Source: Virgibacillus_F sp049310925
GTDB lineage: Bacteria > Bacillota > Bacilli > Bacillales > Amphibacillaceae
Direction: 5' to 3'
Assembly (NCBI RefSeq): GCF_049310925.1
Contig: NZ_JBMERP010000006.1
Coordinates: 36,990 to 100,989, forward strand
Length of the DNA stretch: 64,000 nt
Both the position numbers and the translations under genes were made by a program. Positions 33,762 through 43,891 of the stretch are shown in pieces (positions within the stretch are counted from its first letter, which is position 1; the number at the start of each line of letters is the position of its first letter). Under the pieces are notes generated by a model that had not been told where the DNA came from, searched no databases, and saw only the letters and a list, made by a program, of their open reading frames with translations.

Positions 33762-35033
33762 CTAGTACAGGTTCGTGTTTTCTTTGTTCATGTTTTCTAA
33801 TATCTCTTTAACTCGAGCTAAGAAATTACCACAAACCAGACCGTCTAAAATGCGATGATCCAGAGATAGTGAAAGATTCACCATATCTCTAGCAGCAAAC
33901 ATGTCGTTAATGATCATTGGACGCTTAACAATCGATTCAACCTGCAAAATTGCTGCTTGTGGATGGTTGATTACACCCATCGAATGGATCGAACCAAATG
34001 AACCAGTATTATTAACTGTGAAGGTTCCACCCTGCATGTCAGCTGATGTCAACTTACCAGAACGAGCCTTTCCAGCCAATTCGGAAATATCTTTTGCAAT
34101 TCCTTTAATACTCTTCTCGTCAGCGTGTTTAATAACTGGGACAAATAATTCCTGGTCCTTAGCCACAGCTATCGACAAATGAATATCTTTTTTCTGAATG
34201 ATTTTGTCGCCAGCCCACATACTGTTTAATTGTGGGTATTCTTTTAAAGCTTGGGCAACAGCTTTTACAAAAAAGGCAAAAAACGTTAACCCAAATCCTT
34301 CATTTTGTTTAAATTCATTCTTAACTTTATTACGGTAGGTTACAAGATCTGTCACATCTACTTCTACAGTCATCCAGGCGTGTGGAATTTCTGTCGTTGA
34401 GCGCACCATATTTTGCGCAATCATCTTTCGTACACCAGTGACAGGAATTTCAATATCACCTGCCTGAGAAGTTGGTGCTGGAGAAGAAGGTTTTGGAGCA
34501 GCCTGATCGGACTTTTCTGCTTTAACAGTATCAAGACTAGCTTCACTTTCTTTTGGAACTTCCCCAGAAGTGATAATTTTTTCTATATCTTTTCTAGTAA
34601 TTCTTCCACCTTTTCCGGTGCCTGATACCTGAGTTAAATCAATGTCATTGTCTTGAGCCATTCGCAACACAGCTGGAGAGTACCGTTTTTTCATAGATTG
34701 ATCTTTTGTCTCTTCATCAGTTTGGATTTCTTCTACTTGTTCAGGAGTTTCATCAGTAGTAGTAGAGCCCCCGGTTGACACCGTAGATCCACCTTCTGTT
34801 TCGATATAACACATTAGTTCTCCAACCTCGATAGTTTCGCCCTCTTGTGCAACGAGCTCTTTAATTACACCGGTAAAAGAAGATGGTACCTCAGCATTGA
34901 CCTTGTCTGTCATTACTTCTGCGATCGGATCATATTTATTTACCTTATCTCCAACTTTAACAAGCCAAGCACTGATTGTTCCCTCTGTAACACTTTCGCC
35001 TAGTTGAGGCATATTTATTTTCTCAGAAGCCAT
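33762..35033 (-). CDS. bkdB: Branched-chain 2-oxo acid dehydrogenase E2 (lipoyl transacylase)
   Basis: E2 core of the branched-chain alpha-keto acid dehydrogenase, 423 residues. Domain order: lipoyl domain 1-80 with lipoylated Lys44 in MTDKVNAEV; an acidic, Thr/Glu-rich linker; the E1/E3-binding domain at about 116-150 (SPAVLRMAQDNDIDL); an Ala/Pro linker; and the catalytic domain ending in HRILDGLVCGNFL, with H-x-x-x-DG. It transfers isobutyryl, 2-methylbutyryl or isovaleryl groups to CoA. Last gene of the bkd operon. Confidence 0.96.
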   Translation of the reverse strand: MASEKINMPQLGESVTEGTISAWLVKVGDKVNKYDPIAEVMTDKVNAEVPSSFTGVIKELVAQEGETIEVGELMCYIETEGGSTVSTGGSTTTDETPEQVEEIQTDEETKDQSMKKRYSPAVLRMAQDNDIDLTQVSGTGKGGRITRKDIEKIITSGEVPKESEASLDTVKAEKSDQAAPKPSSPAPTSQAGDIEIPVTGVRKMIAQNMVRSTTEIPHAWMTVEVDVTDLVTYRNKVKNEFKQNEGFGLTFFAFFVKAVAQALKEYPQLNSMWAGDKIIQKKDIHLSIAVAKDQELFVPVIKHADEKSIKGIAKDISELAGKARSGKLTSADMQGGTFTVNNTGSFGSIHSMGVINHPQAAILQVESIVKRPMIINDMFAARDMVNLSLSLDHRILDGLVCGNFLARVKEILENMNKENTNLY

Positions 35034-35056
35034 TTAGTGACCCTCCTTTAATTCCA

Positions 35057-36040
35057 TTAAAATTCTGCTAGTTCACGTATTGCCTTTTCTACTTTATCTG
35101 GATTGATCATAAAGAACTTCTCCATTTTGGGTGAGTATGGCATTGCAGGAACATCAGGACCTGCAAGACGTTGAACAGGTGCATCCAAATCAAACAAACA
35201 ATTTTCAGCAATAATAGCTGCGACTTCACCGATAATACTTCCTTCTTTATTGTCCTCAGTAATCAATAGTACCTTTCCAGTCTTTTTAGCAGCTTCAATA
35301 ATTCCCTCTTTATCTAATGGATAAATTGTACGTAAATCTAATATATGTGCATCAATACCTTCTTCAGCTAACTTTTCAGCTGCCTGCAGTGCAAAATGTA
35401 CCGCTAAACCATAGGTGATTATCGTTACGTCTGAACCTTCTCGTTTAACATCTGCTTTTCCTAGTGGAAGGACATAATCATCCTCAGGGACCTCCCCTTT
35501 AAGTAGGCGGTACGCTCGTTTATGCTCGAAAAAGAGAACCGGATCGTTGTCACGAATAGATGCCTTTAGTAATCCCTTTACATCGTACGGTGTAGACGGC
35601 ATAACTATTTTTAAACCTGGTTGGTTTGCAAAGATTGCTTCAACTGATTGTGAATGGTATAAAGCGCCATGGACTCCCCCACCGTATGGGGCACGTATAG
35701 TCATCGGGGCACTCCAATCATTATTCGAGCGATATCGAATTTTAGCTGCTTCTGAGATGATTTGATTTACTGCCGGCATAATAAAATCAGCAAATTGCAT
35801 CTCAGCTACTGGCCGCATTCCATACATAGCCGCGCCAATTCCTACACCAGCTATTGCTGATTCTGCAAGTGGTGTGTCAAGAACACGTGCATCACCAAAT
35901 TCATCGTACAAACCCTTGGTAGCTCCAAATACGCCACCTTTCTTACCAACATCTTCTCCTAAAATAAAAACTTTCTCGTCACGTTGCATCTCTTCTCTTA
36001 ATGCTGTTGTTACAGCTTGTATATATGACATTACTGGCAT
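35057..36040 (-). CDS. bkdAB: Branched-chain 2-oxo acid dehydrogenase E1 beta
   Basis: A 327-residue transketolase-like beta subunit. GEDVGKKGGVFGATKGL, the PLAESAIAGVGIG segment and the IRAPYGGGVHGALYHSQS loop are typical of E1 beta. It pairs with BkdAA to form the ThDP-dependent E1 that decarboxylates branched-chain keto acids. It sits between bkdAA (15-bp gap) and bkdB (23-bp gap). Confidence 0.96.
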   Translation of the reverse strand: MPVMSYIQAVTTALREEMQRDEKVFILGEDVGKKGGVFGATKGLYDEFGDARVLDTPLAESAIAGVGIGAAMYGMRPVAEMQFADFIMPAVNQIISEAAKIRYRSNNDWSAPMTIRAPYGGGVHGALYHSQSVEAIFANQPGLKIVMPSTPYDVKGLLKASIRDNDPVLFFEHKRAYRLLKGEVPEDDYVLPLGKADVKREGSDVTIITYGLAVHFALQAAEKLAEEGIDAHILDLRTIYPLDKEGIIEAAKKTGKVLLITEDNKEGSIIGEVAAIIAENCLFDLDAPVQRLAGPDVPAMPYSPKMEKFFMINPDKVEKAIRELAEF

Positions 36041-36055
36041 TTTACAGTTCCCTCC

Positions 36056-37048
36056 TTACTCTTCATATACAAATCTTAAAGCACTCTCTGGTTCCGCATA
36101 TGGTGCATTTTCTGCATAGTCTGTTGCTTCGTTTACGATATCGACAATTTCTGCATTTAATTCTTTTTCAACCTCATCCGTTAATATCCCTGCGTCTTTC
36201 AAATAGGCAGCAAAGGTTATAATAGAATCTTTCTTCTTTGCCTCTTCTACCTCTTTACTTTCTCGATACTGACTGTCATCGTCATCACTTGAATGCGCAG
36301 TTAAACGATAGGTTACAGCCTCAATTAACGTTGGGCCGTCACCTTTGACTGCACGTTCTCTTGCCTCTTTAACAGCCTCATAGACAGCCAATGGATCATT
36401 ACCGTCTACAGTTATACCTGGCATCCCATAACCAATTGCACGGTCTGAGACGTTTTTTGCCGCTACTTGCCTTTCTATTGGTACTGAAATTGCATATTTA
36501 TTATTTTCAACCATTGTTATTACTGGAAGCTTATGTACACCAGCAAAATTCAAACCTTCATGAAAGTCACCTTGATTCGAAGAACCTTCCCCAAGAGTCA
36601 CCAACGAAACAATCTTCTTTCCTTCCATCTTTGCAGCTAAGCCAACACCCACAGCATGCGGAAGTTGAGTTGTCACAGGAGACGATCCAGTTAAAATTCT
36701 GTTTTTCTTTTGTCCAAAATGTCCTGGCATTTGACGTCCACCGGAATTTGGATCTTCTTGTTTAGCAAAACCAGATAACATTAATTCTCTAGCTGTCATA
36801 CCAAAAGCAAGAACTACCCCCATATCCCGGTAATATGGTGCCACATAATCCTCTTCTCGATTTAACGCAAAAGACGCCCCCACTTGAGCTGCTTCCTGTC
36901 CTTGACAAGAAATAACAAATGGAATTTTCCCTGCTCTGTTCAATAACCACATTCTTTCGTCAATTTTCCTTGCTAAAAGCATTGTTTTAAACATTTCTAA
37001 TGCCTGATCATCAGTTAATCCTAATGCTTGGTGGCGATTCTTTGCCAT
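36056..37048 (-). CDS. bkdAA: Branched-chain 2-oxo acid dehydrogenase E1 alpha
   Basis: A 330-residue alpha subunit carrying the ThDP motif: GEGSSNQGDFHEGLNF, ending about 15 residues later in VENNKYAISVP, the GDG...NN pattern with GEG. RYRLLEQ-like activation loop residues are represented by TYRLTAHSSDDDDSQYR, the phosphorylation-loop region of eukaryotic enzymes. It binds BkdAB in the E1 heterotetramer. Confidence 0.95.
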   Translation of the reverse strand: MAKNRHQALGLTDDQALEMFKTMLLARKIDERMWLLNRAGKIPFVISCQGQEAAQVGASFALNREEDYVAPYYRDMGVVLAFGMTARELMLSGFAKQEDPNSGGRQMPGHFGQKKNRILTGSSPVTTQLPHAVGVGLAAKMEGKKIVSLVTLGEGSSNQGDFHEGLNFAGVHKLPVITMVENNKYAISVPIERQVAAKNVSDRAIGYGMPGITVDGNDPLAVYEAVKEARERAVKGDGPTLIEAVTYRLTAHSSDDDDSQYRESKEVEEAKKKDSIITFAAYLKDAGILTDEVEKELNAEIVDIVNEATDYAENAPYAEPESALRFVYEE

Positions 37049-37104
37049 TTATAGTCCCTCCTTTATTTTCTAAGCCCTGACCCGATGTTCAGTCGTCTCA
37101 GCTT

Positions 37105-38526
37105 TTAACCATGTATTTGTTTTCCATCCACTGCTAGAGCCGCTTCGCCAATCACTTCAGAAAGGGTAGGATGTGGGTGAATGGTTTCTGCGATTTCCCA
37201 AGGTGTTGCATCTAGAACTTTTGCAAGACCTGCTTCAGAAATCATATCCGTAACATGTGGACCTATCATGTGACACCCTAATAAATCATCTGTTTTTTTA
37301 TCTGCAATAATTTTCACGAAACCATCTGACTCACCGTGAACCAATGCTTTACCAACTGCCTGGAAAGGAAACTTGCCAACCTTGATATCATATCCTTGTT
37401 CCTTAGCCTGCTTTTCAGTAAGCCCGACACTAGCAACTTCTGGGTTAGAATAGATGCACGTTGGTATGTTTTCATATTTAATTGGTAGAGGGTTATGATT
37501 TCCCATATGTTCTACTGCCACAATTCCTTCATGTGAAGCAACATGAGCCAATTGCATACCACCAATGACATCTCCAATTGCATAAATATGTGTCTCTTTC
37601 GTTTGATAAACGTTATTTGTTTGGATAAATCCTTTTTCAATAACTATATCCGTGTTTTCGATACCAATGTTTGTTGTATTTGCTTCACGTCCAACAGAAA
37701 CTAACATTTTCTCCGCTTCGAAGGTTTGGTTTTCGCCACCAATTTCAGCCTCAACACGAACACCGTTCTCTACTGATAGGGTGTCAGATAAAACTTTAGC
37801 GCTTTTCACAAAAGTAATTCCTTTTTTCTTAAGAAGTTTTTCAGCCTCTTTTGCAATTGCAGCGTCTTCAGTCGGTAAAATCTGGTCTAAATACTCAATA
37901 ACAGTAACTTCTATCCCGAAGTCAGCAAGCATTGACGCCCACTCAATTCCGATTACTCCACCACCTACAATGATGATTGAATTGGGCAACTCTTCCATAT
38001 GTAGCGCTTCATCTGAAGTCATTACATATTTCCCGTCGATTTCAAGTCCAGGAAGAGATTTCGGTCTGGAGCCAGTTGCAATTAGTACATTTTTCGGTAC
38101 AATCATTGTGTTTTCATCACCGTTTGCATATTCAATTGAAATTGTACCTGGCATAGGAGAAAAAATACTAGGTCCAAGAATACGACCAAAGCCTTCAAAT
38201 ACATCTATTTTCCCCTTTTTCATTAGTCCCTGCACACCTTGATGGAGTGTGTTAACAATCTTATCTTTTCTCTCTTGTACCTTGGTGAAATTTAAAGTTG
38301 TATCATTAGTATCTATCCCATACTGACTTGCTTCTTTTGTTTGCCTGAAAACTTCTGCACTACGAAGTAACGCCTTAGAAGGTATACAACCACGGTGTAA
38401 ACATGTTCCACCAAGGTCGCCCTTTTCAACAATTGCTACTTGCATTCCTAGCTGAGATGCTCTTATTGCAGCTACATATCCTCCCGTTCCCCCACCGAGG
38501 ATAACGAGATCGTATTCTTTTGCCAT
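37105..38526 (-). CDS. lpdV: Dihydrolipoamide dehydrogenase of the Bkd complex
   Basis: FAD-dependent E3 of 473 residues. GGGTGGYVAA (about 11-20) binds FAD; the redox disulfide is Cys42/Cys47 in GGTCLHRGCIPSK; GGGVIGIEWA binds NAD; the His-Glu pair is in HPHPTLSEVIGEAAL near the C-terminus. It reoxidises dihydrolipoyl groups on BkdB. It lies 13 bp downstream of buk, as in the B. subtilis operon. Confidence 0.96.
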   Translation of the reverse strand: MAKEYDLVILGGGTGGYVAAIRASQLGMQVAIVEKGDLGGTCLHRGCIPSKALLRSAEVFRQTKEASQYGIDTNDTTLNFTKVQERKDKIVNTLHQGVQGLMKKGKIDVFEGFGRILGPSIFSPMPGTISIEYANGDENTMIVPKNVLIATGSRPKSLPGLEIDGKYVMTSDEALHMEELPNSIIIVGGGVIGIEWASMLADFGIEVTVIEYLDQILPTEDAAIAKEAEKLLKKKGITFVKSAKVLSDTLSVENGVRVEAEIGGENQTFEAEKMLVSVGREANTTNIGIENTDIVIEKGFIQTNNVYQTKETHIYAIGDVIGGMQLAHVASHEGIVAVEHMGNHNPLPIKYENIPTCIYSNPEVASVGLTEKQAKEQGYDIKVGKFPFQAVGKALVHGESDGFVKIIADKKTDDLLGCHMIGPHVTDMISEAGLAKVLDATPWEIAETIHPHPTLSEVIGEAALAVDGKQIHG

Positions 38527-38539
38527 ACATCATTCACTC

Positions 38540-39631
38540 CTATTGTTGTTGAGTAGCAGGATAAATCATAGGTTCTTCTTCTTTACGAAGTACCCTCAAT
38601 GTTCCTTCTGTTAATGCCTGTAGTTCATTTTCACCTGGATAGACAATTACGTCAGCGATCCAATCGATTCTTTTCGAAATCATTTTTAAAAAGGTTTTTC
38701 CATAAGCAAGGCCACCAGTTAGCACAATTGCATCGACTTTCCCTTCTAACACAGCACTCATAGAACCTATTTCCTTAGCAATCTGATATGCCATTGCTTC
38801 ATAGACATTAATTGCCTCTTGATCACCTTTTTCGATTCTATGTTCAACTTCAACTGCATCACTTGTTTGCAAATACGCCATAAGTCCGCCCTTGCCTACT
38901 AATTTTTTCATCACTTCATCCAGGTAATATTGACCTGAGTAGCACAATGCAACCAAATCACCAGCTGGTACAGTACCAGCGCGCTCAGGAGAAAATGGTC
39001 CATCGCCATGCAAGCCATTGTTCACGTCAACTACTTTTCCCTTTTTATGTGCTCCCACTGTGATTCCCCCACCCATGTGGGTAACAATTAAATTAACCTC
39101 GCTATAAGCCATATTAATATCTTCTGCCGCTCGTCTTGCGACTGCTTTTTGGTTTAGAGCATGAAAAATACTTTTTCTCGGTATTTCAGGAACACCAGAA
39201 TAACGCGCTATATCCTCAAATTCATCTACGACTACAGGATCCACAATGTAGGCTGGAATGTTAAGGCCATTAGCAATTTCACTTGCAATAATGCCCCCTA
39301 AATTTGATGCGTGTTCACCGTTAAGTCCTTGTCTTAAATCATTAAGCATTGCGGCGTTCACTTCATACGTTCCACCTTCTATTGGTCTTAGCAAACCGCC
39401 ACGACCACAAACAGCACTTAATTTAGAAATGTTAATACCTTCATGATCCAATTGATTTAGAATGATATTTTTTCTGAAATCATATTGATCAATTATACGA
39501 TTGTACGTTGCTACTTCATCAGCATCGTGACGAATAGTTTTTTCAAAGATACAGGTTTCATTGTCAAAAACACCTATCTTTGTTGAAGTTGACCCTGGGT
39601 TTATTACTAAAATGCGAAAGAGTTGTTGCAA
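38540..39631 (-). CDS. buk: Butyrate kinase (branched-chain fatty acid kinase)
   Basis: An ASKHA-fold kinase of 363 residues. VINPGSTSTKIGVFDN is the phosphate-binding start of acetate/butyrate kinases, and the middle has THMGGGITVGAHKKG. It interconverts acyl phosphates and short or branched-chain acids with ATP formation, after Ptb makes the acyl phosphate. Translation starts at TTG, with GGAGG ten bases before it; the next methionine would remove the conserved phosphate loop. Confidence 0.95.
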   Translation of the reverse strand: MQQLFRILVINPGSTSTKIGVFDNETCIFEKTIRHDADEVATYNRIIDQYDFRKNIILNQLDHEGINISKLSAVCGRGGLLRPIEGGTYEVNAAMLNDLRQGLNGEHASNLGGIIASEIANGLNIPAYIVDPVVVDEFEDIARYSGVPEIPRKSIFHALNQKAVARRAAEDINMAYSEVNLIVTHMGGGITVGAHKKGKVVDVNNGLHGDGPFSPERAGTVPAGDLVALCYSGQYYLDEVMKKLVGKGGLMAYLQTSDAVEVEHRIEKGDQEAINVYEAMAYQIAKEIGSMSAVLEGKVDAIVLTGGLAYGKTFLKMISKRIDWIADVIVYPGENELQALTEGTLRVLRKEEEPMIYPATQQQ

Positions 39632-39689
39632 TGCTGTTAACCTCCGTTACATATTCTGCATGTGGCACCGTTAGCGTACAGTAAACCAC

Positions 39690-40784
39690 CTATCTTCTAC
39701 TTAATGTGTGATGTCCGTTTAATAAAAACTGGCTACGGGAATCCCTAACGGATGCAATCCGCTCTTCAGCCATACGATCAGCTGCGACATATGTCGGGAT
39801 ATTATCACGTCTGGAAATATCAAATATTTTTAATAGGATGCCATATATGGATTCTACATTTTTCATTGCTCTTGCTGCATTATAACCATTTAGCTCATCA
39901 GCTACGTTGATTACTCCGCCTGAATTGATAACATAATCTGGTGCATAGACAATACCCATCTCATGTATAATGTCCCCGTGTTTAGTAGATTTAAGTTGAT
40001 TATTAGCTGAACCTGCAATCACTTTGGCTTTAAATTGCGGAATAGTTTCATCATTTATCGTTGCACCAAGAGCGCATGGAGAATAAATATCGCAGTCAAC
40101 TCCATATATGTCATCTGGATCCACTGCTTTTGCCCCAAATGCATTTACCGCCCGATCAACAGCTACTTTGTTTATATCAGTAACGATTAAGTTGGCACCT
40201 TCCTCATGCAAATATTCACAAAGTGTATATGCAACATTACCAACACCTTGGACAGCTATTGTTTTTCCTTCTAATGAATCACTGCCAAATGCCTCCATTG
40301 CAGCTGCTTTCATCCCTTTATACGTTCCATAAGCTGTAACAGGCGATGGATTACCTGAAGAACCAAACTCAGGTGAAACCCCTGTTACAAAGTCGGTTTC
40401 CATGTGAATTAAATCCATGTCTTCTACAGTTGTACCAACGTCTTCAGCAGTAATATAGCGTCCATTTAACCCTTGAATGTATCTACCAAAAGCGCGGAAT
40501 AGTTCAGGATTTTTATCCTTTTTAGGATCTCCAATAATTACTGTTTTACCTCCACCTAAGTTTAAGCCTGCAGCTGCATTTTTATAAGTCATTCCTTTAG
40601 CTAAACGAAGTGCATCCTCTATTGCGGCAGCTTCCGTTGGATACGTCCACATTCTAGTCCCGCCAAGTGCAGGACCCAGAGTGGTATCATGAATTGCTAT
40701 AATTGCTTTCAACCCCGAATTTTTATCCTGACAAAAAACCAATTGCTCATAATCATATTTTTCCATGTAAGTAAAAATTTCCAT
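39690..40784 (-). CDS. bcd: Leucine (branched-chain amino acid) dehydrogenase
   Basis: NAD-dependent oxidative deaminase of Leu, Val and Ile, 364 residues. GPALGGTRMWTY and NLGGGKTVIIGDP contain the substrate-binding and catalytic lysines region of the Glu/Leu/Phe dehydrogenase family; GVGNVAYTLCEYLHEEG is the Rossmann fold. It supplies keto acids to the Bkd complex. It lies 11 bp after ptb with its own AGGAGG. Confidence 0.96.
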   Translation of the reverse strand: MEIFTYMEKYDYEQLVFCQDKNSGLKAIIAIHDTTLGPALGGTRMWTYPTEAAAIEDALRLAKGMTYKNAAAGLNLGGGKTVIIGDPKKDKNPELFRAFGRYIQGLNGRYITAEDVGTTVEDMDLIHMETDFVTGVSPEFGSSGNPSPVTAYGTYKGMKAAAMEAFGSDSLEGKTIAVQGVGNVAYTLCEYLHEEGANLIVTDINKVAVDRAVNAFGAKAVDPDDIYGVDCDIYSPCALGATINDETIPQFKAKVIAGSANNQLKSTKHGDIIHEMGIVYAPDYVINSGGVINVADELNGYNAARAMKNVESIYGILLKIFDISRRDNIPTYVAADRMAEERIASVRDSRSQFLLNGHHTLSRR

Positions 40785-40795
40785 TGTTGTTCCTC

Positions 40796-41698
40796 CTAGA
40801 ATTTTTTTAATGAGGCTAGTGCAAGTGAAAGTGAATGTAACTTGGTTGCTGCAGAATCTGCACGTGATGTTAAGACAATTGGTGCACTTGCACCGCTTAC
40901 AACCGCTGCTACTTTTGCATTAGCAAAATACATAAATGATTTATATAAAGCGTTTCCGACTTCAATCGTTGGAACAGCTATAATATCCGCAAACCCGGCA
41001 ACCTCTGATTGGATATCTTTTAGTTCAGCAGCATGAGATGATATCGCGTTATCAAATGCCAGCGGACCATCAACAATGCAGTTTCTGATTTGATTTCGCT
41101 TTTGCATTTGTGTTAATAGTGCCGCATCTACAGTAGCTTGCATACTTGGATTTATTACTTCAACCGCTGCAAGCGCTGCTACCTTTGGGCAATCTATTCC
41201 TACGCCCCTTGCTATTTGCACTGCATTATTGATTATTTCAGCTTTTTCCATTAATGTTGGTGCAATATTCATTCCTGAATCTGTTAAGAATAATAAGCGA
41301 TCCTGGTTAGGTATTTCAAAAAGAGCTACATGTGATAAAATTTTGCCTGTCCTTAGTCCATACTCCTTATTCAGCACAGCTTTTAAAAGAGACTTTGATG
41401 AAATATTACCTTTCATTAAAATATCTGCTTTCTTCTGATGAATAGCCTCAACCGCTGCACGCGCTGAATCATTTTCTTCATTAACAACCTTTAAGTCAGA
41501 TGATGACAAATCTAATCCTATGCTATTAGAAATAGTACGTATATCATTTTCATTTCCAAAAAGGATGAATGAGCATAAACTTTCTGTTAACGCTTCTTTT
41601 ACTGCTTTAAGAACTTCTTCATCTGCGGCATTAGCTACAGATACAATTTTTCCAGTTTCATTTTTTGCACTTCGCGTTAAATCACTTAATGTTTTCAT
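40796..41698 (-). CDS. ptb: Phosphate butyryltransferase
   Basis: A 300-residue phosphotransacylase (Pta/Ptb family) exchanging CoA for phosphate on butyryl- or branched-chain acyl-CoA. Recognisable segments are KGNISSKSLLKAVL, LTDSGMNIAPTLMEK and the closing VVSGASAPIVLTSRADS. First gene of the ptb-bcd-buk-lpdV-bkdAA-bkdAB-bkdB operon. A cre-like site lies in its short upstream region. Confidence 0.95.
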   Translation of the reverse strand: MKTLSDLTRSAKNETGKIVSVANAADEEVLKAVKEALTESLCSFILFGNENDIRTISNSIGLDLSSSDLKVVNEENDSARAAVEAIHQKKADILMKGNISSKSLLKAVLNKEYGLRTGKILSHVALFEIPNQDRLLFLTDSGMNIAPTLMEKAEIINNAVQIARGVGIDCPKVAALAAVEVINPSMQATVDAALLTQMQKRNQIRNCIVDGPLAFDNAISSHAAELKDIQSEVAGFADIIAVPTIEVGNALYKSFMYFANAKVAAVVSGASAPIVLTSRADSAATKLHSLSLALASLKKF

Positions 41699-41717
41699 CT
41701 GTTCCCTCCAACCTTAT

Positions 41718-41731
41718 TGGAAGCGCTTTAA
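41718..41731. promoter_or_regulatory. Candidate CcpA (cre) site upstream of ptb
   Basis: TGGAAGCGCTTTAA matches 12 of 14 positions of the cre consensus and has the perfect AAGCGCTT centre. It lies 20 bp before the ptb start, in the bkdR-ptb gap. Confidence 0.5.
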
Positions 41732-41753
41732 TTTTTTGTTTCGTTAACTAAAG

Positions 41754-43829
41754 TTACGTGAAATCTTTCATATTTGTTTTTTCTATCCGATACTTGTCCA
41801 TTTTATAATATAAATTCCGAATAGAAATATTAAGCTCCTTTGCTGTCTTTGTTTTATTATAATGGTTTGCGTGATAAACCTGTTTTATATATGTTTCCTC
41901 AAAATTTTCAACTGCGTCCTGCAGTGTGCCGTTATTTGTCTCGAAACGCTCGACATCCTGTGAATGAATTGCGTTATCTGGATTCAGGCTAGGAATGTGT
42001 TTTAGTTTTATAACTTCCTCATTAATATCCATATAAATTAAAGCACGTCCCAAAACATTTTCTAACTCCCGTACATTTCCAGGCCAATTATACGACTTGA
42101 GAAAATCCATAGCTTCAAGGTTAATTCTGCGCACATTTCTTCCATAGTCCTGATTTATTTTATGAATTAGATGGGGGATTAACTCTGTCAAATCCTCTAC
42201 TCTTTCATGTAGTGAAGGAATAAATATTGGTAAACGGTTCAATCTGTAATACAAATCTTCACGAAAAGTCTTTTTCATTATAGCTTTTTCTAAATTAGCG
42301 TTTGTGGCTGTTATAATGCGAACATTAATAGCAATGGGTTCAATCCCACCAACGCGCACAATTTCATTATCCTGGAGCACTCTTAATAATTTGGCTTGCA
42401 TAGGTAAAGATAATTCACTGATCTCATCCAGAAAAATACTCCCCATATTTGCTTCCTCAAACAAACCAGCTTTCCCACCACGCTTTGATCCGGAAAAAGC
42501 ACCTTCTACATAACCAAACAATTCACTCTCAAGAACGGAATCTTCAAAAGCAGCACAGTTCACACGGATAAACTTGTTATGTTTTCTATCGCTTTCATTG
42601 TGAATAGCATGAGCAAAAAGTTCTTTTCCAGTTCCAGATTCACCACGTAGTAATACAATAGCAGGTGTTTTTGCACCGACCTTAGCTTGTTCAAGTGCAA
42701 GCTTAAGTTCAGGTGAGGAACCAATTATATCATCGAACGTATATTTAGCTTCCAGATTCCTAATAATTTGTCTTGCCCGCTTTAACTCACTTGTAAGGGC
42801 CTTTATCTCGGAAACATCATGCAAAACACCGACACTACCTTTTATTTTACCATCAACAATTACAGGAGCAACATTGACAAGAACATCCTTTTTCGCAGAT
42901 CCAACCTTCATTCTCACTCCACGAACTGGACGTCGTGTATGTAAAACCTTCATATGCATACTTTCACCTTCTGAAATATCAACAGTTGCGGGTTTGCCTA
43001 TAATATCTGATTTTGTTAAACCAGTAATCCTGGAATATGCAGGATTAATCATTAATCCATTTCCATTTTCGTCAACAACAGTTATTGCTTCATCAGATGA
43101 TTGAATAATTGCTTCTAACATTATTTTAATTTCTTTTAAATCTGTATTTTCTTCTGCCAGATTAACTACTTCCGTAATATCCTTGAATACTGCGAATGCA
43201 CCGACTAGTTCATCTTCGGAATTAATGATAGGTATTCTTGTGGTAATAATCTTTTTATTGTTTTCGAGGATTAATTCCTGGTTAACTTCTTTTCTTCGAC
43301 TTCTAATAACAAAAGGAAGTCTCGAATTTTCAATAACTTCTTGAATCGGCCTGTTTAGGAAATCCTGTTTGGCTACTTCTATTATTCGCTCAGCACTCTT
43401 ATTAATAAACTGGACTATACCCTGCCCGTTCACTACTATCATTCCATCACGAATATTATTAAGAATCAGTTTTTGATTATCCATTTCCATTTTCAGCCGC
43501 TCTAACAACGACTCTTTTTCTTCCATTAATTCTGCGATAATAAATGCAACTGAACCCGGAATTACAACTGTCTTTCTATTGCGAGCCTCGATAATATCTT
43601 CTAAAACAGACTCATTTCCAGTTGCTTCAATGATGATATCTATGTCATCATTGACCCACTTTTTCCAATCTGCACCTGTATGTATGCCATATTCATTTGC
43701 AAGTTTTAATCCTATAGCCTGGCTGTTTGAATCAATTACTCCAACAATTTGCATCCGATCTATTTTTGATAAAATCTTTATGAATGCAGTTCCACCTTTA
43801 CCAGCACCAATTATAAGCACTCGCTTCAT
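41754..43829 (-). CDS. bkdR: Sigma-54-dependent activator BkdR
   Basis: A 691-residue enhancer-binding protein. Residues 1-100 form a Rossmann-like NAD/CoA-binding domain (LIIGAGKGGTAFIKIL); two PAS domains follow (about 115-220 and 240-345); the AAA+ domain (about 360-590) has GESGTGKE as Walker A and EGAFSGSKRGGK at the sigma-54 contact loop, a GAFSGS variant of GAFTGA; the C-terminus is a Fis-type helix-turn-helix. Size and domain order equal B. subtilis BkdR (692 residues). The ATG at 43829 follows AAGGTGGG. It should activate the ptb operon in response to branched-chain amino acids. Confidence 0.95.
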   Translation of the reverse strand: MKRVLIIGAGKGGTAFIKILSKIDRMQIVGVIDSNSQAIGLKLANEYGIHTGADWKKWVNDDIDIIIEATGNESVLEDIIEARNRKTVVIPGSVAFIIAELMEEKESLLERLKMEMDNQKLILNNIRDGMIVVNGQGIVQFINKSAERIIEVAKQDFLNRPIQEVIENSRLPFVIRSRRKEVNQELILENNKKIITTRIPIINSEDELVGAFAVFKDITEVVNLAEENTDLKEIKIMLEAIIQSSDEAITVVDENGNGLMINPAYSRITGLTKSDIIGKPATVDISEGESMHMKVLHTRRPVRGVRMKVGSAKKDVLVNVAPVIVDGKIKGSVGVLHDVSEIKALTSELKRARQIIRNLEAKYTFDDIIGSSPELKLALEQAKVGAKTPAIVLLRGESGTGKELFAHAIHNESDRKHNKFIRVNCAAFEDSVLESELFGYVEGAFSGSKRGGKAGLFEEANMGSIFLDEISELSLPMQAKLLRVLQDNEIVRVGGIEPIAINVRIITATNANLEKAIMKKTFREDLYYRLNRLPIFIPSLHERVEDLTELIPHLIHKINQDYGRNVRRINLEAMDFLKSYNWPGNVRELENVLGRALIYMDINEEVIKLKHIPSLNPDNAIHSQDVERFETNNGTLQDAVENFEETYIKQVYHANHYNKTKTAKELNISIRNLYYKMDKYRIEKTNMKDFT

Positions 43830-43862
43830 TTGATCCCACCTTGCAATTTTTTGCACATATAT

Positions 43863-43891
43863 ATTGTACGATAATCTGCAGGTTTTGGCAA
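43863..43891 (-). promoter_or_regulatory. Sigma-A promoter of bkdR
   Basis: On the minus strand TTGCCA, a 17-bp spacer and TACAAT lie about 35 bp before the bkdR start codon. Confidence 0.65.

Noticed and set aside
39655..39685. TGGCAC as a sigma-54 -24 element between buk and bcd
   Set aside because: It lies on the plus strand, pointing away from the operon, and the -12 TTGCA is absent.
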